A stretch of 54,974 nucleotides of DNA. It comes from Anaerolineae bacterium (GTDB lineage: Bacteria; Chloroflexota; Anaerolineae; Anaerolineales; Villigracilaceae). The stretch lies in NCBI GenBank assembly GCA_003130845.1, contig QEXW01000148.1, forward strand, positions 1 to 54,974, in the 5' to 3' direction. The position numbers and the translations under genes are program-made. Numbering within the stretch: the first letter of the stretch is position 1; each line of letters starts with the position of its first letter. Shown one piece after another: positions 1-9,572 of the stretch. Below the pieces are notes generated by a model. It did no database searches and had not been told where the DNA came from. It saw only the letters and a list, made by a program, of their open reading frames with translations.

Positions 1-20
1 CGCTCTCAATACCCGAATCT

Positions 21-50
21 AAACAAAAAAGGGCGCTTTCGCACCCTTTT
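21..50 (-). terminator. Rho-independent terminator, minus strand
   Basis: On the minus strand a ten-base stem (AAAAGGGTGC / GCGCCCTTTT, one mismatch) with a four-base loop is followed by a run of T (TTTTTTGTTT). On the plus strand the tail is weaker (CCCTTTTCTTG), so minus-strand termination is favoured. It could end the transcript of the protease at 541-3270 or of an unidentified minus-strand gene. Confidence 0.6.
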
Positions 51-69
51 CTTGTTCGTTTCTCTTTCC

Positions 70-95
70 CGACTTTGCTCAAAGAGCCAAAGTCG
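70..95. repeat. Inverted repeat (hairpin)
   Basis: CGACTTTG at 70-77 pairs perfectly with CAAAGTCG at 88-95. An inner CTC/GAG pairing and a one-base bulge flank an AAA loop. No T tract follows on either strand, so it is not an obvious terminator. Its role is unknown. Confidence 0.5.
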
Positions 96-540
96 AGGAT
101 TGGCGTACAAGCAACGTTGAGCGTGGGGACCCCCGCTTTGAAAACCGATGTGTAAGGCATCTTACCCACGACCCCAGGCATCTTCAGGCTGCCACACAGG
201 TTTTGCACACCACGCCGAGCACTCTCAGACACTTCTTGCAGCGTCTCTAAACATCACCCCGACATGTTCTCTTCGCGATAGTGCCATGGGTTGAACTTCG
301 ATACCACCATTCTAATCTTTCGTCCCACCAGTATACCCGCTCTTGTCCAGGCCGCCCGCGATGCGCTTCCAACAGTTAAAACAACTTTTGCAAAAGGGTG
401 GATTGCATACTATGCTTAATCATGAAAGCCTCCCGATTAAGTTTCGTTTTGCAACTACACTCTATTCAGAAGGCTTTCACTGTTTCAAGCCACTCAACCC
501 CAAAGGCAAGGGTGAGCATGCGGGGAAAGCGTCCTACTTG

Positions 541-3270
541 TTATGGGTTGCACGTTGTAATAGACGGCAGCCAATATCCCAACGTAGCACGAGGTGCAAT
601 GGTAGCCGTCTTAGTACAGCTCAAAACGCCATTCGCATTATAAAAACTAACCGTGACGTTCGCTAAATTGCTTATATGAGTATTCTGGATGTAAACCGCC
701 GAGTCATACGAGCCGCCGAAAGCGTCTTTGAACAGCATCGGCAAATACATGGTGGTGCTCGCCGCCGAAAAACCGGGGTAGGTCGTTACCTGCGCGCCGA
801 TGTGCGGGCGGCCCACCGCAACGATATTCTGGCTGGAGGTGATGACCACACCGCCTACCCAGCCATCCGGCAGGCAGCCCACGCCCGGCAGCCAGTAGCC
901 TTTGGAAGCCAGCGATGAAATGGTGTCTGTGGCGCTGCAACTCAAGTTTCCCGCGCTGTCGTAATACTGAATGGTGATGCTGGCGTTGTTCGAAGGATGG
1001 ATGTTCTGAACATAAAATGCGGCTTTGTACGTGCCTCCAGAAAACGCATTCTTGAACAACATCGGTACATAGGCTGTGGTCGAACCAGACGCAAAGCCGT
1101 TGTAGGTCGTCACCTGCGAGCCAATGTGCGGGCGCGCCACCGTGACGATGGGCTGCGAGGAGGTCACTTCCACGCCGCCGACCCAGCCACTCGAGAGACA
1201 GCCCACACTGGGCAGCCAGTAGCCCTTGGAAGCCAAGGGGGCAACTGTGTCGGTCACTGTACAACTCAAAGCACCAGATTCGTCGTAGTATTTGATGTTG
1301 ACATTGGCGGTATTCGACGCATGAACGTTTTGGATGTAAAACGCCGCGTTGTATGTGCCGCCAAAGGCGTTCTTGAAGAGCATGGGCAGGTAAGATGTGG
1401 TGCTGCCTGAGGCAAAGCCATTGTACGTCATCACTTCGCTGCCAACGTGCGGGCGGCCCACCGCAACGATGTTTTGGGTGGATGTAACCACTGCACCGCC
1501 CACCCAGCCAGTCGGCAGACAACCCACGCTGGGCAGCCAGTAGCCTTTAGAAGACCGAGCCGCAATGGTATCGGTAACCGTGCAGGTCAATGTTCCTGAG
1601 GATGTGTAATAGCTGATGGATACATACGCCGTACTGAAAGGATGGACATTTTGAACATACAGGGCCGAGTTATACGTACCGTCAAAAGATTGCTTGAACA
1701 GCATCGGCACATAGGATGTCAGGCTGCCCGACGAAAAAGCGTTATAGGACGCAACGTCTGTGCCAACATGGGGCCTCGCTACGGCAACCACCGGCTGGGA
1801 GGATGTAATCATTGCGCCACCAGACCAATTATAAAACTGGGCTGTTTTGACTGCCGCCGCGGCATCGACAATGCCCGCGCCACAGTTCGTAGTTGTGTTA
1901 CACCACGCTTCCCCAAAATCCTTGGCCGTGTTTTGCAGAATTTCAAGCACTTGGGTAGGAGTCAAACTGGGAGTGACCGACAGCATCAACGCAATCACGC
2001 CGCTTACGTGCGGGGCCGCCATGCTTGTGCCCTGATAGCCTACATAGGTATCTGCAGCCGGAACGGTTGTGCCTGTGTTGAGGGTGGACAAAATACCCGT
2101 GTCGTACGTAAAATCCCCGCCGGGTGCGCTGATTTCTAACGTCGGGCCATAATTACTGTAAGTGGATAACCAACCGTCTTCATCGGTAGCGCCAACGGTT
2201 ATCACGCCGTTACAGTTCGCAGGGCTGAAATTGGCGGCATCGGCGTTCGAGTTGCCAGCGGAAACCACCACCGACAAGCCAGCCGCCAAAGCGTCATTAA
2301 TCGCGCTCTGGGTAGTAGCGTCACAGGCCCCCAGGCCGCCCAAGCTCAGGTTCAACACTTTGGCCGGATTGGTATTGACCGGAACGCCAGAAACAGGCAA
2401 GCCCGCCGACCAGCGTATTCCATCCACAATATCCGATGTGTATCCGCCGCATCTTCCCAGAACCCGCACAGGTAGGATTTTAGCCCCCCAACTAACGCCA
2501 GCGACGCCCGTGCTGTTGTTGGTGCTGGCCCCTATCGTGCCAGCAACATGCGTACCGTGCCACGAACTGTTACGGGCCGGCGAGCCAGGGTAACACTGAC
2601 CGGATAAGGTCCAATCGCCCGGGTCGCTGGGGTTGCTATCGCGTCCGCCGCCATCGTTAGCTACGAAGGAGTCTGCAATGAAGTCATAGCCTGATACGGT
2701 TTTCCCGCTCAAATCAACGTGGTTGGTAATGCCGGTATCGAGAACAGCAACCACAACGCTGGATGAGCCGGTGGTAATCTCCCAGGCAGTTGGCAAGTTG
2801 ATGCCGTAAGTGCCAAAATAGTGCCATTGCTGGGAATAGAGCGGGTCATTCGGAACCAGGGTATGCTCAAAAATTCGGTCTGGTTCGGCATATTCGATAT
2901 CGGCGCGCTCCATCAATTTTTCTGCCACAGCCAATACCCGGTCATAAGGCTGCCTTTCCCGCAGGGAAATAACATGCGCGCTACCCGACATTTGTCGGAA
3001 ATAGGAAAGAGTCTCACCCGCGCTTTGGCTAAGCGCATCCATTAGCCTTTCGCGGTCTTCGGCGTTTTGAGTTGCCGCATCGGCAGATGGTTTGAATTTG
3101 ACGATAATCCGGTCGGTCGGAAGAGGTTCGGTTGGCGTGGGCGCGCTGCGTTCGTCTTGTGGATCAGGTACATCGGCAGGCTTAACAGCCTGGGCCGATG
3201 TAAAAGGCAACAACAATGTTAAAATAACAATGAAAATTCCAAGTGCTTTAGGGGTAATCGAGAACGACAT
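541..3270 (-). CDS. Secreted subtilisin-like serine protease (S8) with C-terminal repeats
   Basis: A 909-residue exported endopeptidase. It has a signal peptide (hydrophobic 11-26, cleavage near SAQA), a pro-region (about 50-135) and an S8 catalytic domain (about 145-475). The triad is visible as Asp178 (VAVLDTG), His238 (WHGTHVAG) and Ser416 (GTSMAAPH), with the oxyanion Asn340 (SAGN). The C-terminal half carries four copies of a module of about 90-100 residues, each starting PMLFK, with QNVH, GYWLPS.GCL and VGRPH landmarks, preceded by a half copy. The start is supported by GGAGG just upstream. Similar modules occur in the next gene upstream. The modules may bind a surface or substrate; that is inference. 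The protease assignment is firm. Confidence 0.93.
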   Translation of the reverse strand: MSFSITPKALGIFIVILTLLLPFTSAQAVKPADVPDPQDERSAPTPTEPLPTDRIIVKFKPSADAATQNAEDRERLMDALSQSAGETLSYFRQMSGSAHVISLRERQPYDRVLAVAEKLMERADIEYAEPDRIFEHTLVPNDPLYSQQWHYFGTYGINLPTAWEITTGSSSVVVAVLDTGITNHVDLSGKTVSGYDFIADSFVANDGGGRDSNPSDPGDWTLSGQCYPGSPARNSSWHGTHVAGTIGASTNNSTGVAGVSWGAKILPVRVLGRCGGYTSDIVDGIRWSAGLPVSGVPVNTNPAKVLNLSLGGLGACDATTQSAINDALAAGLSVVVSAGNSNADAANFSPANCNGVITVGATDEDGWLSTYSNYGPTLEISAPGGDFTYDTGILSTLNTGTTVPAADTYVGYQGTSMAAPHVSGVIALMLSVTPSLTPTQVLEILQNTAKDFGEAWCNTTTNCGAGIVDAAAAVKTAQFYNWSGGAMITSSQPVVAVARPHVGTDVASYNAFSSGSLTSYVPMLFKQSFDGTYNSALYVQNVHPFSTAYVSISYYTSSGTLTCTVTDTIAARSSKGYWLPSVGCLPTGWVGGAVVTSTQNIVAVGRPHVGSEVMTYNGFASGSTTSYLPMLFKNAFGGTYNAAFYIQNVHASNTANVNIKYYDESGALSCTVTDTVAPLASKGYWLPSVGCLSSGWVGGVEVTSSQPIVTVARPHIGSQVTTYNGFASGSTTAYVPMLFKNAFSGGTYKAAFYVQNIHPSNNASITIQYYDSAGNLSCSATDTISSLASKGYWLPGVGCLPDGWVGGVVITSSQNIVAVGRPHIGAQVTTYPGFSAASTTMYLPMLFKDAFGGSYDSAVYIQNTHISNLANVTVSFYNANGVLSCTKTATIAPRATLGYWLPSITTCNP

Positions 3271-3463
3271 ATTTTCCTCCTTCTGTAACGAAAACGCATG
3301 AAACTTATGGAAGTAATAATCGGCTTTGATTTTTTGCCGCCCAAATGTTTGAGTTCAACCAATGGCCCGCTTTCCCACCATGCATTAAGATTTGAGCCAT
3401 GAGTATGAGCCTATAACACTATACAACAAATTTTTCCTTTTGTGAAGCAGTTTGTTGGCTTTT

Positions 3464-3480
3464 TCCTAAATATTTTAGGA
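3464..3480. promoter_or_regulatory. AT-rich palindrome, operator candidate
   Basis: TCCTAAA-TAT-TTTAGGA is a perfect dyad with seven-base arms. It lies about 190 bases upstream of the protease start at 3270. It is too AT-rich and short to be a good terminator and could be a regulator binding site; the function is inferred only from symmetry and position. Confidence 0.3.
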
Positions 3481-3492
3481 TAATACAAAGCG

Positions 3493-3537
3493 CAACTCTC
3501 CCTGGCCAATAGGTCAAAATCAGACCAGGAAGAGTTG
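3493..3537 (-). terminator. Long hairpin downstream of the repeat protein gene
   Basis: CAACTCTTCCTGG and CCAGGGAGAGTTG (minus-strand reading) form a 13-pair stem, one pair being G-U, around a loop of about 19 bases. It lies 35 bases past the stop of the gene ending at 3572. The T tract after it on the minus strand is poor (CGCTTTGTATT), so it may act as a weak terminator or RNA-stabilising hairpin. Confidence 0.45.
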
Positions 3538-3571
3538 GTATTTCTACAAATAAGCAAACAAATTTATTGAA

Positions 3572-6500
3572 TTATGGGTTTTCACTTCCGCTAGAAAAGC
3601 CGGCATAAGTTGTTACCTGCGTACCGATATGCGGACGACCAACGGTTACAATAGGCTCATTAGAGGTAATGACCACGCCGCCTACCCACCCATTCAATAA
3701 ACAAGTAACACTCGGTAGCCAATATCCTTTTGATGCCAATCGTGGGATAGTATCAGTAACCGAGCACCCCAAAGTGCCCAAGTTGTTATAGTACTTAATT
3801 GTGATGTTTGCAGATGCAGTAGAACTTAGGTTTTGGATATAGAAAGCCGATTTGTAAGTGCCACCAAATGCATTTTTGAATAACATGGGAACAAAAGAAA
3901 CAGTAGAGCCATCACTAAACCCGTTATAGGTTGTAATTTGGGTATCAATGTGTGGGCGTCCTACTAGCACTACCGAGCGATTAGACGTTACCTCTACACC
4001 GCCTATCCATCCATCCGGCAAGCAGCCCACGCTAGGCAACCAATAACCCCTAGAGGCCATCGGTGCAATCGTTTCAATTATTGTGCAATTTAATGTGCCT
4101 GCATCGTTGTAATACCGAATAGTGACATTCGCACTGTTCCAATCATCAACATTTTGTATGTAAAACGCAGATTTATAAGTGCCCCCAGTGAAAGCATTCT
4201 TGAACAACATCGGAAGATAGGAAGTAGTGTTGCCGGAAATAAACCCGTTGTAGGTCATCACTTCGCTACCCGCGTGCGGACGTCCGACAGTCACAATATC
4301 TCGATTAGACCTGACCACAGCACTTCCTACCCAATTGTCGGGCAAACTACTTAAACTAGGCAACCACCATCCTTTAGAAGCCAGTGGATTGATGGTATCG
4401 TTGACTGTGTAAATAGAAACTCCGTTTTGATCATAGAACTCCACTGAGATGTTCGCTATATTTGTGGGATCAACATTCTGTACATAAAACGCAGATTTAT
4501 AAGCACCACCAAACGCATTCTTAAAGAGCATGGGAAGATACATCTCTTTAGCGCCAGTACTAAACCCGGTGTAAGTCATAACCTCACTGGCAATATGTGG
4601 TCGTCCTACAGCAATAATCGGCTGAACCGATGTGATATACGCACCACCTACCCAACTCGCTGGTAAACAACCCATACTAGGTAACCACCATCCTTGCGAG
4701 GCCAAAGGTGCTATCATTTCTGATATCGAACAGCTCAAATTACCGTCAGTATCATAAAATTTAATGTTCACTTTTGTTGGAGTGGTGCTACTGACGTTTT
4801 GAACATAAAATGCAGAGTTATAGTTACCGCCAAAAGCATTTTTGAAGAGCATCGGCAAATAGGCTGGATTTTTAATTTCGGAGACCTGGAATATCAAAGT
4901 TCCGCCTCCCTGCCCACTAACATCGTCTTGAGCACCTTCCATAGAACCTGAAGCCGTATTGAACTCACTAATCATAAAGTAATAAGTCATACCAGCAGTT
5001 GGAGTAAACGACACATTGACGTGATCATTGGTACTACTATCAGCACAGATCACTAGCTCAGCGTCATCAATCGAATTACTGCCTGTATCTCTCCACACAG
5101 ACAAAACTGTTGTGTAATCCGTCCCAAAAGTATCTAGATAAATTTCTTTGTCACTTGTTGATGTATATTGATACCATACAGAACGCTTTCCCTTGCGAGT
5201 ATTTGTGCATGTACTGGATAAAGGCAAGGGGTCAGATGGATCATCCTCGTTTTCTATTGGTATTGCTGCGGTATCAACCGCATGGTCATACGGAAGAGAA
5301 TTTATAATTATTCGATTATCAAATAGATCATTCAAAGGGGGATCGGCAATAGTGACAAGATTAGATCTGGTAAATGAATACGCTCCTACCGAATTCTGCG
5401 CACGCACTTCAATTTTGCGTTTTCCACCTGTCAGCGTAGGGGTAGTAAACGAATAGATTTTATAATCAGGGTCGGAACCGGTCAGTGTGGCATTGTTCCA
5501 TGCACCACCATCAATGCGGTATTCGACAGATTGAATTTTATTGATGGTGACAGCCAAATTGTCAGGGGTAATGTCATAGTAATACGAATAGAAGCACTCA
5601 TCCGTAGGACGCGTCAGGCAGGTCGCAGAAGAAACAGGTGTTTCGAAGGCGCGATATTTACGCGTTCCTGCTTCGCTATAAGTCAGGGGATTATCAATTG
5701 TAGGATTAATGGGATACGGTGAAAACAGAATTGATGGACGATTATCTAACAGGTCAATAATTCCATCAGAATCGGTATCAATCCAACCTACTTGACGCAG
5801 GGTCGTACTATCTGGATTGCCGTTGCCATGATACATAAGACGGGGATTTGGCTCTCCACTTGGAGCAGCCACACCGCAATAAGCGTTCGCAATGCCCCAA
5901 TAGCCAAACTTTTTCGTGGTGCTAGAACAACCGAGAGGCTCAAACACAGGGTCAAGATATTGAAACCCAGCGCCGAACATACGCGCTACCAGTTGGGCCG
6001 TTGTCCATTCCATGTTATCTGCGCCCCGAGTACCGTTGTTGTAGGTCATGACCGCCAAAGGGCCAAAGGTACGCGCTCGTAGGTAAACACCATCCGTAAA
6101 TGCGCCGGGCGTCGTATCATTATCGTTGCTGCTGTCGATTACAAACAAAACGAAGGCCCAATCCGCATTGTTGGCGGCGCGCAAAGCAGCGGCATATTGG
6201 TATGCGGCATCGTCTGCCGAGGAACCTGCGGAATAGCCCATCGCAACCAGCGCCGTGCGAGTCCAAATTCCATAAGTCCCACTATCGTAAACGATTGGTT
6301 CGTCGGCTATCTGAATCGGCAAAATACTATCACTCGCCATATTATCCGCCATACCATCGCGCGTAATGTCTACAACAAATTCAAGCGGGGTATTGGCGGG
6401 TTTCCAACTCACCCATTTCTGCAAACCAGTCCACACTTCATCTCTAACTTTCTGTAATTCTCCCGATGTCCAGTTTTCTTGGTTCGGTATAGACACTGTG

Positions 6501-6757
6501 CTACTTTCGATGGCCACCACTCCCACCGCTACCCTGCCGGCGAGAAAAGCGCTCGTTTGACGATAAACCGGATACGAAGAGCCTTCTTCCCCTTGTCCAC
6601 CAATTTCCTGATTTTCGCTATTGACAGGCTGAAAGGATGAAGCGATAAGCGCGTTTGCTTCTGTCATCTCGAATGGGGTAAGGATTAAAACCAACATAAG
6701 CATAACGCTCAAAACGCGCCAAAACGCACCAGGATGAAAAAAAACTTGGGTGTTCAT
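3572..6757 (-). CDS. Large secreted repeat protein, function unknown
   Basis: A 1061-residue exported protein. The start is taken at 6757 because AGGAG stands seven bases upstream; an upstream ATG at 6772 has no ribosome binding site. A signal peptide is followed by a region of about 300 residues that I cannot place in a family, a calcium-loop-like stretch (DTDSDGIIDLLD), an Ig-like segment and a probable PPC-type beta-sandwich (about 475-620). Four copies of the PMLFK module follow, the same kind as in the adjacent protease. No catalytic triad is visible. The shared module and common orientation suggest that the two proteins act on the same surface or polymer. The gene appears somewhat AT-richer than its neighbours. 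Confidence 0.85.
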   Translation of the reverse strand: MNTQVFFHPGAFWRVLSVMLMLVLILTPFEMTEANALIASSFQPVNSENQEIGGQGEEGSSYPVYRQTSAFLAGRVAVGVVAIESSTVSIPNQENWTSGELQKVRDEVWTGLQKWVSWKPANTPLEFVVDITRDGMADNMASDSILPIQIADEPIVYDSGTYGIWTRTALVAMGYSAGSSADDAAYQYAAALRAANNADWAFVLFVIDSSNDNDTTPGAFTDGVYLRARTFGPLAVMTYNNGTRGADNMEWTTAQLVARMFGAGFQYLDPVFEPLGCSSTTKKFGYWGIANAYCGVAAPSGEPNPRLMYHGNGNPDSTTLRQVGWIDTDSDGIIDLLDNRPSILFSPYPINPTIDNPLTYSEAGTRKYRAFETPVSSATCLTRPTDECFYSYYYDITPDNLAVTINKIQSVEYRIDGGAWNNATLTGSDPDYKIYSFTTPTLTGGKRKIEVRAQNSVGAYSFTRSNLVTIADPPLNDLFDNRIIINSLPYDHAVDTAAIPIENEDDPSDPLPLSSTCTNTRKGKRSVWYQYTSTSDKEIYLDTFGTDYTTVLSVWRDTGSNSIDDAELVICADSSTNDHVNVSFTPTAGMTYYFMISEFNTASGSMEGAQDDVSGQGGGTLIFQVSEIKNPAYLPMLFKNAFGGNYNSAFYVQNVSSTTPTKVNIKFYDTDGNLSCSISEMIAPLASQGWWLPSMGCLPASWVGGAYITSVQPIIAVGRPHIASEVMTYTGFSTGAKEMYLPMLFKNAFGGAYKSAFYVQNVDPTNIANISVEFYDQNGVSIYTVNDTINPLASKGWWLPSLSSLPDNWVGSAVVRSNRDIVTVGRPHAGSEVMTYNGFISGNTTSYLPMLFKNAFTGGTYKSAFYIQNVDDWNSANVTIRYYNDAGTLNCTIIETIAPMASRGYWLPSVGCLPDGWIGGVEVTSNRSVVLVGRPHIDTQITTYNGFSDGSTVSFVPMLFKNAFGGTYKSAFYIQNLSSTASANITIKYYNNLGTLGCSVTDTIPRLASKGYWLPSVTCLLNGWVGGVVITSNEPIVTVGRPHIGTQVTTYAGFSSGSENP

Positions 6758-6962
6758 CGAGATACTCCTCATAAATTAGCTTTTTGGGGCAATAAAGGTT
6801 AAGTGATTACAGTCGTAAATAAACTGGATTGCTAGAAAGAGCAACATAGCAACAGAGCAGACAATTTTTTAATCAAACAAACGCTACCGATATGATTATA
6901 CCCGTACACAAACACCGAAGGATTTACAAAAGGGACAGGCACCCTCCATTAGTACCTTTTTG

Positions 6963-8597
6963 CTACCTATAACCCATGCGCCTACCCCATAACAAAAGCA
7001 TTACACCGACAATCAAGAGTAGAATTCCCAAGCAAAGCCAAGCGAAGCGACCTGTTCTGAAGAAAGTGTCGGAAGCCGACGGTGTGATTGTGAAGGTTGG
7101 CGTAAGTGTAGAAGTAGGGGAGACGCCCCAAGAAGCTATCAAAGACGGGGACGGTGTAAGTGATGCAATCAAAGCATTGGACGGGTTAGAAGAAGTGGTT
7201 GCTCCTACAGTAAATGTTGCAGTGGCGACCACAGGAAATGGAGAAGAAGGGTTGGGATGAGGCGCATTTCCCGTTGGAGAGGAGTATTGGGTTGGCGTCG
7301 AGGTTGGAATGGCCAGCAAAAGCGCAGCATCCAGCTGAATCAGGCCGTATCCGGTAAAAACATCCCAGCCAGGCGCATCGAGATCTAATGCCGAATTTTC
7401 CAGGTACACACGTGCCTGCCCGGGGCCAATTCCTGGCATACTGAGCAAAAGCGCCAGCGCGCCAGAAACATGTGGAGCAGACATCGAAGTGCCACTCAAA
7501 GTAGTGTATCCCCCACCTAAAGATAGGCTGTAAATGCTCGCACCCGGCGCCGAGAGGTCAAGTTCTGGTCCAAAAGCAGAACTCGGCACGCGCAGGTTAG
7601 CAGCGTTGGTGTTAGCCACCGCAATCACAGCCGCATAGCGCGCCGGATATAAGAGAGCGCCCCCCGTATTCCCGGCCGCTGCCACCAACAAAACACCTTG
7701 CGAGGCGGCGTAATTGACAGCGTTTTCTAAGGTGAGCGATGGGCTGATTCCGCCCAGGCTTAGGTTGATAATTTGTGCGCCTTGGTCAGTCGCCCAAATA
7801 ATACCGGCGGCTACATTAGAGTAGGTACCAGTATTGGAAGCATTCAAGACCTTAACCGGTAAAATGCGCGCATTCCACGACACACCGGCTACGCCTACGC
7901 CATTATTGCTCATGGCAGCGGCAATGCCAGCGACATGCGTGCCATGGCCGTTATCATCCTGAGGGTCTGTATCCCCATTGACAAAGTCATAACCGGCCAA
8001 AATTTTGGGCGCAAGTTCAGGATGAGTCTGGTCTACACCGGTATCTACAATGGCAATCGTGACCAAATGTGACCCGGTCGTTATCTCCCACCCTTGTGGA
8101 GCACGGATATTGACCAGTGCATATTGAAAGGGAAAGCCAGGGTCGTTTGGGATGACATCTTGCCCTGTGACAGTGTAGTCCGGTTCGACATACGATACCC
8201 CATCGAGAGAAGTCAGCTCGCGTATTTTGTCCTGAAGGTCTTCCACCGGAACTTCTATCCGATAAACGTTCAGGCGCCCAAGCCCAGCATCATACACCGG
8301 CATGTCAATTTGAGATTTCAAATCACGCAAAGTATTGCCAGGGGCCAAGCCAACCAGAAGGGATGCCATGTCTTGCGGAGACGGGCTAGAAACCTGCTCC
8401 TGGTCTGTTTCAGAAGGCGTAGGGGAAAGTGTTTCGGTTTCAGAAAACGCTGAAGGCGAGGGAGTAAAAGTTAAGGGTGTACTCTCATCGGCGCCGATTG
8501 CTGCCTGGGCGTGTTGTGTACCCCAAGACAAGCTGAGCATGGCTCCCGCCAAGCCGAGCAAAAACAGAGTTCGCCAATCCACACGCACACAGGCCAT
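6963..8597 (-). CDS. Membrane-anchored subtilisin-like serine protease (S8)
   Basis: A 544-residue protease that is exported and apparently held in the membrane. Residues 10-32 form a signal segment. Residues 40-75 are a Ser/Thr/Pro-rich linker, then comes an inhibitor-like pro-region (about 75-145). The S8 domain follows with Asp185 (AIVDTG), His218 (GHGTHVAG), Asn310 (AAGN) and Ser371 (GTSMSAPH). After the catalytic domain is another low-complexity Thr/Pro/Ser linker (about 435-510). A single hydrophobic helix (about 516-536) with an Arg-rich end (GRRMGYR) serves as a C-terminal anchor. It lacks the PMLFK modules of the protease at 541-3270. The start ATG has no clear ribosome binding site. 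Confidence 0.92.
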   Translation of the reverse strand: MACVRVDWRTLFLLGLAGAMLSLSWGTQHAQAAIGADESTPLTFTPSPSAFSETETLSPTPSETDQEQVSSPSPQDMASLLVGLAPGNTLRDLKSQIDMPVYDAGLGRLNVYRIEVPVEDLQDKIRELTSLDGVSYVEPDYTVTGQDVIPNDPGFPFQYALVNIRAPQGWEITTGSHLVTIAIVDTGVDQTHPELAPKILAGYDFVNGDTDPQDDNGHGTHVAGIAAAMSNNGVGVAGVSWNARILPVKVLNASNTGTYSNVAAGIIWATDQGAQIINLSLGGISPSLTLENAVNYAASQGVLLVAAAGNTGGALLYPARYAAVIAVANTNAANLRVPSSAFGPELDLSAPGASIYSLSLGGGYTTLSGTSMSAPHVSGALALLLSMPGIGPGQARVYLENSALDLDAPGWDVFTGYGLIQLDAALLLAIPTSTPTQYSSPTGNAPHPNPSSPFPVVATATFTVGATTSSNPSNALIASLTPSPSLIASWGVSPTSTLTPTFTITPSASDTFFRTGRFAWLCLGILLLIVGVMLLLWGRRMGYR

Positions 8598-8669
8598 ATT
8601 TGCATTTTAACGCAGAGAGAATGGGTGAACCATTCGGCCAAAATTCTCAATTTGGGCAATAAAACGGTT

Positions 8670-9554
8670 TCAATCGCCGCTCATCGCCAATTCTAAACTT
8701 TCATGCCAAGGTGGAATGCGCAAACCAAAGGTCTGCTCAAATTTACGGCAATCCAAAGCCGAGTATGCTGGACGGCGCGCCGGGGTAGGAAATTCGTCCG
8801 TTTTGGCAGGCAAAAGCGCCTTACAGCGCTGTTCGCTGGCGCGCGGGTCGAGTTCTAAAATAGCCTGTGCCCACTCAAAGCGTGTGGCTGCACCACTGCC
8901 TGCCAGATGATAGATGCCGCGATGCTCAGCCAACCAGTCTGGACCGCGTATCAGCGCCTGATGAAGCGCGAGAGCGGTCAGTTCAGCAAGCATACGCGCC
9001 CAGGTAGGACTGCCAATCTGGTCGTCAACCACGCGCAGGGTTTCTTGTTCTCGTGCCCAGCGGAGAACTTTAGAAACAAAACCATTGCCTCGCAAGCTAT
9101 ATACCCAGCTGGTGCGAAAAATGAACGCTATCGCACCAGAACCGAGCACTTCTTGTTCACCTTCTAACTTACTCTTTCCATAAACGTTCAAAGGATTTGT
9201 AAAGTCATCTTCAACGTAGGCTCGCTTTTCCAAGCCATCAAATACAAAATCGGTAGAATAATGTACTAGAATGATGTTCCGCTGGCGAGATTCGTCCGCC
9301 AAAAGAGCAGGCGCATCCCGATTAACCGCGCGGGCAAATTGTGGTTTGCTTTCCGCCCCGTCCACATCCGTAAAAGCAGATGCATTGACAATAATTGTAG
9401 GAGAAGTAGTCGCTATCGCCTCGCGCAACTGCCCCTGATTTGTAACATCTAAGTCCTGACGGTCTACAGCAATCATTTGGCCTAGTGGAGCAAGCGTACG
9501 CCAGAGTTCCCACCCCAACTGTCCATTTTTACCTAATAGCAAAATCCGATTCAT
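8670..9554 (-). CDS. rfbD: dTDP-4-dehydrorhamnose reductase
   Basis: A 294-residue NAD(P)H-dependent short-chain reductase catalysing the last step of dTDP-L-rhamnose synthesis, reduction of dTDP-4-dehydro-L-rhamnose. The Rossmann motif appears at the N-terminus (LLGKNGQLG), the family landmark VNASAFTDVD about residue 57, the ST(D)F stretch near 105, and the catalytic Tyr-x3-Lys as YGKSK about residue 129. Length is normal for RmlD. It is the last gene of a minus-strand run rfbC-rfbA-rfbD (18 bases after rfbA), so the three are probably co-transcribed. It acts in the cytoplasm and supplies rhamnose for surface glycans built by the glycosyltransferases at 11.1-13.7 kb. Confidence 0.93.
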   Translation of the reverse strand: MNRILLLGKNGQLGWELWRTLAPLGQMIAVDRQDLDVTNQGQLREAIATTSPTIIVNASAFTDVDGAESKPQFARAVNRDAPALLADESRQRNIILVHYSTDFVFDGLEKRAYVEDDFTNPLNVYGKSKLEGEQEVLGSGAIAFIFRTSWVYSLRGNGFVSKVLRWAREQETLRVVDDQIGSPTWARMLAELTALALHQALIRGPDWLAEHRGIYHLAGSGAATRFEWAQAILELDPRASEQRCKALLPAKTDEFPTPARRPAYSALDCRKFEQTFGLRIPPWHESLELAMSGD

Positions 9555-9572
9555 CGTATCACTTTATAGTTT

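Larger units (their letters stand above)
1..540. other. 540 bp without a recognisable gene
   Basis: No recognisable gene lies here. Short open stretches exist on both strands: plus 23-250 and 282-419, and a minus-strand frame running off the left edge below about position 250. None has a convincing start with a ribosome binding site, and I recognise none of the translations. Two hairpins (27-50 and 70-95) are listed separately. The region could be a decayed gene or the 3' untranslated stretch downstream of the protease that ends at 541. Confidence 0.5.
3271..3571. other. Intergenic region with two dyads
   Basis: A 301-base gap between two minus-strand genes. It carries the upstream region of the protease at 541-3270 and the downstream region of the gene ending at 3572. 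Two inverted repeats (3464-3480 and 3493-3537) are listed separately. I see no small gene here. Confidence 0.5.

Noticed and set aside
704-1522. A 272-residue open frame on the minus strand inside the protease repeats
   Set aside because: It is a shifted reading of the PMLFK modules in the same strand; the true frame has a signal peptide, the catalytic triad and repeated conserved motifs.
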